From Comamonadaceae bacterium (GTDB lineage Bacteria; Pseudomonadota; Gammaproteobacteria; Burkholderiales; Burkholderiaceae_C), in assembly GCA_947461325.1 (NCBI GenBank), contig CANHLD010000028.1:1-14777 (forward strand): a stretch of DNA of 14,777 bases, given 5' to 3'. The notes beneath the pieces were generated by a model. It was not told where the DNA came from, made no database searches, and was given only the letters and a program-made list of their open reading frames with translations. The first letter of the stretch is position 1; every line of letters starts with the position of its first letter. A program made the position numbers and the translations under genes. Below, in pieces: positions 7,049-12,701 of the stretch.

Positions 7049-8722
7049 TTAAAACAAACCCACAATATTTCCATCTGCATCTATGTCAATGGCATGCGCT
7101 GACGGTATTTTGGGAAGTCCTGGCATGGTCATGACATCGCCGCAAACCAACACAACAAATTCTGCCCCTGCAGCAAGCCTTGCTTCACGTATATGCAAAG
7201 TGTGACCTGTTGGCGCGCCAAGCGCCTTGGCATCCGTGGAAAAAGAATATTGGGTTTTGGCAATACACACGGGATAGTGTCCGTAGCCCTGCTCTTGCAA
7301 TTTATCTATCAAGGTTTTAGCTTTGGCATCTGCAGAAATACCTTGCGCCCCATAAACCTTGCGAGCAATGCTCTCAGCTTTCTCCCACAAGCTTTGCTTT
7401 TCATCGTAGACAAATTGAAATTTGTTTGGTTGTTCACACAATGCAACGACTGCGTGGGCTAAATCAACGGCACCTGCACCACCTTGTGCCCAGTGCTTGG
7501 CCACTACCACTTGTGCGTCATAGGCAGCGCAGGCTTTTTCAAGCATGGCAATTTCAGCAGGCGTGTCTTCTGTTCTGTGATTGATTGCGACCACACAAGG
7601 CAATCCGTAGTGTGTGCGGATGTTGTGCAAATGCTTTTGCAGATTAACCATGCCTTTTTCAAGAGCCAGTAGATTTTCTGTTCCCAATTCCTTGACGGCT
7701 ACACCGCCGTGGTATTTCAAAGCGCGTACTGTGGCAACCAAGACAACCGCAGATGGCTTCAAGCCAGCCTTGCGGCATTTAATGTCAATGAATTTTTCCG
7801 CCCCCAAATCAGCACCGAACCCCGCCTCGGTCACCACATAGTCAGCGAGTTTTGCGGCGGTCGTTGTTGCCACAACAGAGTTGCATCCATGCGCAATATT
7901 GGCAAACGGTCCGCCGTGAATGAAGGCCAAATTATTTTCAAGCGTCTGGGCAATATTGGGCGCAAACGCATCACGCAACAAAGCGGCCATGGCACCGTGG
8001 GCTTTCAAATCACTGGCCAAAACAGGTTCGCCCTCGGTGTTGTAAGCCACCACAATACGGCCTAAACGCATTTTGAGATCAGCCAAACTGGTTGCCAGGC
8101 AAAAAATAGCCATGACCTCGGAAGCCACCACGATATCGAAACCATCTTCCCTTGGCACGCTGTTGGCGGTTCCACCCAAACCCACCACCATTTGACGCAA
8201 TGCGCGGTCATTCATATCCATAACGCGCTTCCAACTGATACGTCGGGTATCGATCTTCAATGCATTGCCATGGTGAATGTGGTTGTCCAACATGGCAGAC
8301 AACAAGTTATGGGCTAAGCCAATGGCGCCGAAATCTCCGGTGAAATGAAGATTGATATCCTCCATGGGAACCACTTGCGCCATACCTCCACCGGTAGCGC
8401 CACCCTTCATGCCAAAGACGGGGCCCAGAGAAGGTTCACGCAAACAGATCAAGCTTTTTTTGCCAATTTTGCAAAGGGCATCCCCCAGTCCCACGGTGGT
8501 TGTAGTTTTGCCCTCCCCAGCGGGTGTGGGTGAAATGGCTGTGACCAAAATGATTTTGCTGTCTTTTTTAGCCGGTAAATCGGCTATGTATTTCAATGAC
8601 AATTTGGCTTTGTGGTGACCGTAAGCGTACAAATGGTCGTCTGATATTCCCAACTGGCTTTGAGCCAGATCAGCAATCCGTTTTAATGTTGCAGCCTGTG
8701 CAATCTCAATGTCACTTAGCAT
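7049..8722 (-). CDS. fhs: Formate-tetrahydrofolate ligase
   Basis: The 557-residue protein has the full length of the family. It makes 10-formyltetrahydrofolate from formate, THF and ATP in the cytoplasm, feeding purine and formyl-Met synthesis or running in reverse for formate overflow. The N-terminal TPAGEGKT (66-73) is the ATP-binding loop, and KGGATGGGMAQVVPMEDINL is the characteristic THF/formyl-phosphate region. The C-terminus has MTMPGLPKIPSA, conserved at the end of this family. The ATG at 8722 lacks a strong Shine-Dalgarno site (AATAAAG precedes it). It is the first gene of a minus-strand run with a cytochrome c peroxidase, an adhesin-E-like protein and an epoxide-hydrolase-like enzyme. 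It diverges from the PEBP-like gene across 161 bases that should hold both promoters; I could not fix a convincing -35/-10 pair there. Confidence 0.96.
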   Translation of the reverse strand: MLSDIEIAQAATLKRIADLAQSQLGISDDHLYAYGHHKAKLSLKYIADLPAKKDSKIILVTAISPTPAGEGKTTTTVGLGDALCKIGKKSLICLREPSLGPVFGMKGGATGGGMAQVVPMEDINLHFTGDFGAIGLAHNLLSAMLDNHIHHGNALKIDTRRISWKRVMDMNDRALRQMVVGLGGTANSVPREDGFDIVVASEVMAIFCLATSLADLKMRLGRIVVAYNTEGEPVLASDLKAHGAMAALLRDAFAPNIAQTLENNLAFIHGGPFANIAHGCNSVVATTTAAKLADYVVTEAGFGADLGAEKFIDIKCRKAGLKPSAVVLVATVRALKYHGGVAVKELGTENLLALEKGMVNLQKHLHNIRTHYGLPCVVAINHRTEDTPAEIAMLEKACAAYDAQVVVAKHWAQGGAGAVDLAHAVVALCEQPNKFQFVYDEKQSLWEKAESIARKVYGAQGISADAKAKTLIDKLQEQGYGHYPVCIAKTQYSFSTDAKALGAPTGHTLHIREARLAAGAEFVVLVCGDVMTMPGLPKIPSAHAIDIDADGNIVGLF

Positions 8723-8883
8723 CTTTATTCAACCATTTGAAAATTTAACATCAGAATTTTACGCCAGTTGCTCTTTGCTGCATGGCCGTGTTAGCCCCTA
8801 GCCCAAGGCTTAAAAAATAGCTTTTAATATTTAGATTACTACCGCAGTCAACGTCCATAATAAGCAAATATCTGGAGTACGCC

Positions 8884-9318
8884 ATGAAATGCTTGACAGC
8901 ACTGCTCTTATTTTTCTGCTTCATCCCGGCTTGGGCACAAAACACGCTGAACGTGGAATTCAGATGGCTCATTTCACACCATTGCTCAAGCATTTCCCCT
9001 GCATTGAAATTGAAAAATATCCCATCGGGGACTACCCAACTCAATGTACAAATGATTGATCTGGATAATCACAAGCATGACCACGGCGGTGGATTACTTA
9101 CCCACGCAGAGGGCTATCCTGCAGAGTTTGTGATTGAACCCGGCGCCTTGGATAAATACAAGGGTCCATGCCCAGAAAATTTCACTACACTGGGACACGA
9201 ATACCAATTCAATGTATCGGCCCTCAACCCTGAAAATAAAGTGTTGTCAAACGGGTCTGCCAAAGCCACTTTTTCCGCTAAATTCGTGATTCTCCAAGGC
9301 GTCATCGGTAACCAATAA
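8884..9318 (+). CDS. Secreted PEBP-like protein (YbhB/YbcL family)
   Basis: A 144-residue protein with a clear Sec signal (MKCLTALLLFFCFIPAWA, cut before Q19), so periplasmic or secreted. The mature chain matches phosphatidylethanolamine-binding-protein relatives: C34 followed by SISPALKLKNIPSGTTQLNV, then MIDLD in the place of the DPD motif. Next come GPCPE (94-98) and HEYQFNVSALN (105-115), the ligand-site strands. The short loop DNHKHDHGGG (61-70) carries three His. This is a compact version of the fold; the ligand is unknown. GGAG at 8874-8877 is a good ribosome site for ATG 8884. The SDR gene starts 12 bases after the stop, suggesting one transcript. Confidence 0.72.
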   Translation: MKCLTALLLFFCFIPAWAQNTLNVEFRWLISHHCSSISPALKLKNIPSGTTQLNVQMIDLDNHKHDHGGGLLTHAEGYPAEFVIEPGALDKYKGPCPENFTTLGHEYQFNVSALNPENKVLSNGSAKATFSAKFVILQGVIGNQ

Positions 9319-9330
9319 CTCCCTAGAAGC

Positions 9331-10095
9331 ATGCAAAAAAAATCAATTACTTTAGTCACAGGTGGAGCTAGCGGCATTGGTGCTGCCTGCGTGGAACATT
9401 TGATAGATATCGGTCATCACGTCGTTGTGATGGACTTGCCCGGGTCAGTCTCTGGCTCACACCCGAAAGCCGCTGGGTTCATCGCGTGTGATGTCACCGA
9501 TGAATTGGCACTCAAAGCCAGCTTGGCAGAAATCGAAAAAACATATGGTGATGTTGATTGTCTAGTCAACAGTGCAGGCATATTACAAAATCGACTCCCC
9601 CCTGATCAATTAAGCATGTCGGAGTGGGAGCGGGTTTTGAATGTGGATTTCAGGGGCACCTATTTGTGCTGTTCTTTGTTTGGACATGCCATGGTCAAAC
9701 GCGGACGTGGAGCCATTGTCAATCTCGCTTCTATTGCGGGCATGCGCTCAAACCCGCTTCATGCCTATGCACCCGCCAAAGCTGCGGTGATTTCAATGAC
9801 CGCAGGCATGGCAGCCGAATGGGGTCGCACTGGCGTGAGAATCAACGCGGTCTCACCCGGCTACACAAGAACACAAGCGCTACAAGCTGCAATTGACCGG
9901 GGCGATCGTGACCCTAAGGACTTGATGTCTCAAGCCGCCATGGGTCGTTTGGTAGAGCCCCATGAAGTGGCGGTAGCGGTGGCCTTTTTGTTATCCCCTC
10001 AAGCCACTGCGATCACAGGTATCAATTTACCGGTAGATGCCGGTTGGCTGGCAGGCTCCACGTGGCAAACCTACGGGGGCGTACCCACTCGCTAG
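9331..10095 (+). CDS. SDR-family NAD(P)-dependent oxidoreductase
   Basis: The 254-residue product is a classical short-chain dehydrogenase/reductase. TGGASGIG (10-17) binds the cofactor, D35 at the end of the second strand favours NAD(H), and NSAG (80-83) is structural. The catalytic set is S134 in NLASIAG with Y146 and K150 in YAPAK. ITGINLPVDAGWLAG is the usual C-terminal strand. The substrate is not identifiable; such enzymes act on sugars, steroids, acyl groups or small alcohols. It is probably cytoplasmic and co-transcribed with the PEBP-like gene, although the ribosome site (CTAGAAG) is weak. Its stop TAG lies in the palindrome CTAG (10092-10095), shared with the stop of the opposing gene. 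Confidence 0.92.
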   Translation: MQKKSITLVTGGASGIGAACVEHLIDIGHHVVVMDLPGSVSGSHPKAAGFIACDVTDELALKASLAEIEKTYGDVDCLVNSAGILQNRLPPDQLSMSEWERVLNVDFRGTYLCCSLFGHAMVKRGRGAIVNLASIAGMRSNPLHAYAPAKAAVISMTAGMAAEWGRTGVRINAVSPGYTRTQALQAAIDRGDRDPKDLMSQAAMGRLVEPHEVAVAVAFLLSPQATAITGINLPVDAGWLAGSTWQTYGGVPTR

Positions 10096-10565
10096 TGGAA
10101 AGTGCCCTGGGTCATACCCTGAACCAAATCTTGATACAAGTCATTAAATTCGTGAGTTGACATCATCGTTTGATCGGGCAACAAAAACTCATCCCGGTTC
10201 AACAGTGGTTTGGTCATGGTCGGGTCAGTGATCCAATGGTGACTTAAAGCAAATCGCATACAGGCTCTGAAAGTAACCAAACAGGCGTTTATTTTTTTCT
10301 CAGAACTGCCGTTGGTCTCAAGCATGTATATAAATTTACGCAGTCTTTGCGGATTGATGTCTGTGATGGGGCAGAGTCCGAAATACGACAATAACTGCTC
10401 GCTCAAATCTGACATACGGCCATTTAAAATTTCAACCGATAACTTGTCTGATTGGGTTGAAACATAGCGCAGCGCCAATTCATTGAACAACATGGCTTTT
10501 GCAGGCGTGCCGTGTGAATGATCCGTCGAAGACTTCAAAGCTTGGCTAGAAATGCTTTTGCTCAT
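10092..10565 (-). CDS. Stand-alone tyrosine-recombinase core-binding-like domain
   Basis: This 157-residue protein resembles the N-terminal SAM-like DNA-binding domain of phage integrases and XerC/D-type recombinases. From about residue 26 it runs FNELALRYVSTQSD, a helix with LLSYFG, then PITDINPQRLRKFIYMLE. SSEKKINACLVTFRACMRFA and HHWITDP follow, the usual pattern before the catalytic domain. It continues only to STHEFNDLYQDL, which looks like the first helix of a catalytic domain, then stops. No R...HxxR...Y residues follow, so it cannot recombine DNA by itself. It is either a truncated integrase or a repurposed DNA-binding protein. The ATG at 10565 has a good AAGGA site and lies 12 bases after the truncated-haemoglobin stop, so the gene looks expressed. 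Family assignment is by pattern recognition only. Confidence 0.55.
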   Translation of the reverse strand: MSKSISSQALKSSTDHSHGTPAKAMLFNELALRYVSTQSDKLSVEILNGRMSDLSEQLLSYFGLCPITDINPQRLRKFIYMLETNGSSEKKINACLVTFRACMRFALSHHWITDPTMTKPLLNRDEFLLPDQTMMSTHEFNDLYQDLVQGMTQGTFH

Positions 10566-10577
10566 TCGATATCCTTT

Positions 10578-11126
10578 TCAGACAATGATCATTTCGCGTA
10601 AACCTTCGATTCTCTGCATGATACTTTCTATGTCTTTTTTTTCTACGCCTGCACCCAACAAAATATCTTTCAACACATCAGCAACTTCATCGAAGTGAAT
10701 GCCGTGTATATGAAACTTAGCGTGAGCCGTATACATATCGCGTCCGGTATAAATTTCGGCCGGCTTGCCCATGACAAACGCAATGTATTTGACCGTGTGC
10801 TCTGCCAAAAGCACGAGATCAACACCATCAAAATAAGCTGCTAAATGCGGCCTGGACATGACCTCTTTATGAAATGCGCGAACCAGTTTCGCAATGACTG
10901 GAACGCCTCCGTACTTGTCAAATAAAGTTACCCCTGCAGATGCGGGAGTTGGAGTCTCTTTTATTTCAGTCTCTGTCATATTTGCTTCGCTAGCCTGAGT
11001 AGATGGTTTTTTTCCAAATGCACTAGGTGTTGATGCATAAAAGTCTTTACCACCGCATTTTGCACACCGAAGAGGCTTGGGATTGTCATCTGACAATCCG
11101 CATTTTGTACAGACCATGACTGCCAT
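10578..11126 (-). CDS. Zinc-ribbon/truncated haemoglobin (group 1-like) fusion
   Basis: The 182-residue protein has three parts. Residues 1-30 form a zinc ribbon with C6, C9, C21 and C24 (C-x2-C-x11-C-x2-C). Residues 31-65 are a Ser/Thr/Pro/Glu-rich linker. Residues 67-182 form a 2/2 haemoglobin: TLFDKYGGVPVIAKLVRAF, YTGRDMYTAHAKF with proximal H135, and HFDEVADVL. Such globins bind O2, NO or CO; the role here is unknown. Aligned by eye to group 1 proteins, the usual distal Tyr at B10 is H86, E7 is L107, E10 is H110 and E11 is T111, an unusual pocket. No signal peptide, so cytoplasmic. ATG 11126 has GAGG upstream at long spacing; M4 is an alternative start. It forms a pair with the recombinase-like gene. 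Confidence 0.85.
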   Translation of the reverse strand: MAVMVCTKCGLSDDNPKPLRCAKCGGKDFYASTPSAFGKKPSTQASEANMTETEIKETPTPASAGVTLFDKYGGVPVIAKLVRAFHKEVMSRPHLAAYFDGVDLVLLAEHTVKYIAFVMGKPAEIYTGRDMYTAHAKFHIHGIHFDEVADVLKDILLGAGVEKKDIESIMQRIEGLREMIIV

Positions 11127-11190
11127 GTTGAGAGCTACCTCTTTTGTGGTTATTTTAATAAGAATTAATGACTAGAGGCTATCTTAAGAT

Positions 11191-11568
11191 TTATTGAAGT
11201 GGACTGCAAACTTTTTCACGAATCATCTCTTCAACACTTGCTGATTCAATGGGTTTCCAATGACCGTTACCATGCTGCTTTGCAAGCAACTGACCTGTAG
11301 CCATAGAGCCTTTGAAAGCAGCAATTTGCATTACCCGAGATAGAGATTGAACACAATCATATTCTTCGATAGACCGAAATGATTTGGTTCCTTGTAAATT
11401 AGCTTGATCGAACTCATTAAGAATCCAAATACGCTTGAATCCGTCTAACACAATCAAAGTTTCCGGGTCCAGAAAAAATTGTGATTTATCGTCTGCTGTG
11501 TGAAACAAAGACCATTCAGCATGGCTGGCTACACAAAAAAAGCAAACAAAAAATATCAATTTTTTCAT
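11191..11568 (-). CDS. Secreted surface-adhesin-E-like protein (copy 2)
   Basis: A 125-residue paralogue of the protein at 5532-5930. A short signal peptide (MKKLIFFVCFFCVASHA, cut before EW) leads into AEWSLFHTADD, FFLDPETL, KRIWILNEFD, EEYDCVQS and a C-terminal KVCSPL, with the two Cys in the same relative places as copy 1. Even the DNA keeps identical short runs where both encode AEWS. The function is unknown and the adhesin name is by family only. The stretch looks AT-richer than its neighbours. The ATG at 11568 has no clear ribosome site and stands 13 bases after the T-run of the tRNA terminator, leaving almost no room for its own promoter. Confidence 0.68.
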   Translation of the reverse strand: MKKLIFFVCFFCVASHAEWSLFHTADDKSQFFLDPETLIVLDGFKRIWILNEFDQANLQGTKSFRSIEEYDCVQSLSRVMQIAAFKGSMATGQLLAKQHGNGHWKPIESASVEEMIREKVCSPLQ

Positions 11569-11581
11569 GGGTATATCGATT

Positions 11582-11617
11582 AAAAAAGGGCTAGTTCCTT
11601 GAGAGAACTAACCCTTT
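11582..11617 (-). terminator. Rho-independent terminator after tRNA-Pro
   Basis: On the minus strand AAAGGGTTAGTTC pairs with GAACTAGCCCTTT: 13 bp with one G-U pair and a 7-base loop. The final Ts of the stem extend into a run of six T. It begins 7 bases after the encoded CCA of tRNA-Pro, the expected place for a tRNA terminator. It lies just before the adhesin-E-like start codon, so that gene must use read-through or a promoter overlapping this hairpin. Confidence 0.88.
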
Positions 11618-11624
11618 AACTATA

Positions 11625-11701
11625 TGGTCGGCGTGGCGGGATTCGAACTCGCGACCCCTTGCACCCCATGCAAGTGCGCTACCAGGCTGCGCTACACGCC
11701 G
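11625..11701 (-). tRNA. tRNA-Pro (anticodon GGG)
   Basis: A 77-base cloverleaf on the minus strand. The acceptor arms CGGCGTG and CACGCCG pair over 7 bp, followed by discriminator A and a genome-encoded CCA. The D-arm region reads AGCGCAGCCTGGTAGCGC. The anticodon stem CTTGC/GCAAG encloses the loop ATGGGGT, giving anticodon GGG for CCC and CCU codons. The T-arm GGGTTCGAATCCC type is present (GAGTTCGAATCCCGC). It lies just below the pheT-ihfA-merR genes, a common betaproteobacterial order, with its own candidate promoter and a strong terminator. Confidence 0.97.
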
Positions 11702-11713
11702 AAATCAGTTTGT

Positions 11714-11719
11714 ATTATA
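11714..11719 (-). promoter_or_regulatory. Candidate -10 box for tRNA-Pro
   Basis: A perfect TATAAT on the minus strand would start transcription about 5 bases before the mature tRNA. The -35 hexamer would fall at the merR stop and is poor (ATTAAA-like). Transcription from the upstream operon could also supply the tRNA. Inferred from consensus only. Confidence 0.45.
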
Positions 11720-11737
11720 GCTGTGACAATACGGGCT

Positions 11738-12181
11738 TTAATCTAGAAGCCCACGAATTTCAAATAATTCCTGACGAAGAAGCTGCAATCTGTAAGCGCC
11801 ATTTTCTGAAAGATTACTGACCCAAGGATCTTCTGCTTTGGCATCCCCCATGGCCAAGTTATCCTCCAACTCCTCTATGCCACTTAGCATCACTTCACCA
11901 GCACGTTTTTTGTCTCTCTCGGTTTGAACCAGTTCCTGCAATTTATTTCGCGCACCACTGATGGTGAAACCTTGCTCGTACAACAAGTCCCGAATACGGC
12001 GAATCATCAACACTTCGTGGTGTTGGTAATAGCGTCGGTTACCGCGTCTTTTCATGGGACGCAGTTGCGTGAATTCCTGTTCCCAATAGCGCAGCACATG
12101 TGGCTTGACGCCACATAAATCGCTTACCTCACCGATTGTGAAATAGCGTTTAGCTGGAATGGAAGGGAGAGAATTCTCCAT
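11738..12181 (-). CDS. MerR-family transcriptional regulator
   Basis: The 147-residue protein has a MerR-type winged HTH at about 12-80: YFTIGEVSDLCGVKPHVLRYWE for the recognition helices, RRGNRRYY for the wing, and MIRRIRDLLYEQGFTISGARN. It lacks the Cys metal ligands of MerR or CueR and has a short C-terminal region ending in a Leu-rich helix. This is the MlrA-like single-domain type regularly found after ihfA in betaproteobacteria. Target and inducer are unknown. The ATG at 12181 has no good ribosome site. A 174-base gap separates it from ihfA; a weak -35-like TTGAAT and a poor -10 lie there, so it may have its own promoter or be read from the pheT-ihfA transcript. Confidence 0.92.
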   Translation of the reverse strand: MENSLPSIPAKRYFTIGEVSDLCGVKPHVLRYWEQEFTQLRPMKRRGNRRYYQHHEVLMIRRIRDLLYEQGFTISGARNKLQELVQTERDKKRAGEVMLSGIEELEDNLAMGDAKAEDPWVSNLSENGAYRLQLLRQELFEIRGLLD

Positions 12182-12291
12182 GGAAACAATCAGTTAGAAA
12201 GGGTATTAGAGGTTACACGAAGACGGCGGCCATTCAAAGTAAATCGACATGAAAATTTAAAAATTGATCAAAAAAAATGAAATAGCCACAC

Positions 12292-12305
12292 CGTGAAAAT
12301 TCACG
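12292..12305. repeat. Short inverted repeat between ihfA and merR
   Basis: CGTGAA and TTCACG flank two bases, forming a near-perfect palindrome in the 174-base gap after ihfA. On the minus strand a run of eight T lies about 14 bases further on (12270-12277). This is too far for a canonical terminator, so the element may be an operator, a weak terminator or chance. The rest of the gap is AT-rich, and I see no gene in it. Confidence 0.3.
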
Positions 12306-12355
12306 TTAGCCTGAACAAGAGTTACTTAGTCAGTAAAAATGCCAAAAAAGTTTTC

Positions 12356-12688
12356 TTATTCAGCTATTGCAGCAGACATACCCTGGATTTGCTCTTTGAG
12401 TTTCTGGCTGGCGTGAAAAGTCACAACTCTGCGCGCTTTGATGGGAATGGTTTCCCCAGTGCGCGGGTTTCGGCCCGGTCGAGGTGCTTTAGTGCGAATT
12501 TGGAAATTACCGAAGCCAGAAATCTTTACATCCTGACCGTCAACCAATTGCTTGGAAATAAGATCAAAAAAAGCATCGATCATGTCTTTGGATTCACGCT
12601 TGTTCAATCCAATTTGTTGAAACAACAATTCAGCGAGTTGCGCCTTAGTCAGAGCAGGTGTTTCAATGGTTTCGAATGAGAGATTCAT
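12356..12688 (-). CDS. ihfA: Integration host factor subunit alpha
   Basis: The 110-residue protein belongs to the HU/IHF family and pairs with IHF-beta to bend DNA sharply at specific sites, acting in recombination, replication and promoter architecture. The alpha-subunit signature is plain: LTKAQLAELLFQQIGLNKRE at the start, the dimer core ISGFGNFQIRTK, and the DNA-intercalating arm GRNPRTGE (72-79) with P75. RRVVTFHAS and a short helical tail follow. It starts 13 bases after the pheT stop, and its ribosome site AAGGAA overlaps that stop codon, so pheT and ihfA are co-transcribed, as in many proteobacteria. No partner subunit gene is in the window. Confidence 0.97.
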   Translation of the reverse strand: MNLSFETIETPALTKAQLAELLFQQIGLNKRESKDMIDAFFDLISKQLVDGQDVKISGFGNFQIRTKAPRPGRNPRTGETIPIKARRVVTFHASQKLKEQIQGMSAAIAE

Positions 12689-12701
12689 TTGAATGTTTCC
12701 T

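Noticed and set aside
8751..9044. A 97-codon minus-strand open frame across the fhs/PEBP divergent gap
   Set aside because: It covers the intergenic promoter region and the antisense of a secreted protein gene, with no motif or ribosome site.
11625..11645. Search for a second copy of the tRNA-Pro 3' end as an att repeat
   Set aside because: Reading the rest of the window I found no matching direct repeat, so no attachment-site pair is called.
12258..12280. Possible IHF-binding site near ihfA (GATCAA followed by T/A-rich bases)
   Set aside because: The match to the consensus WATCAR-N4-TTR fails at the first base and in the TTR half on both strands, and the region is AT-rich.
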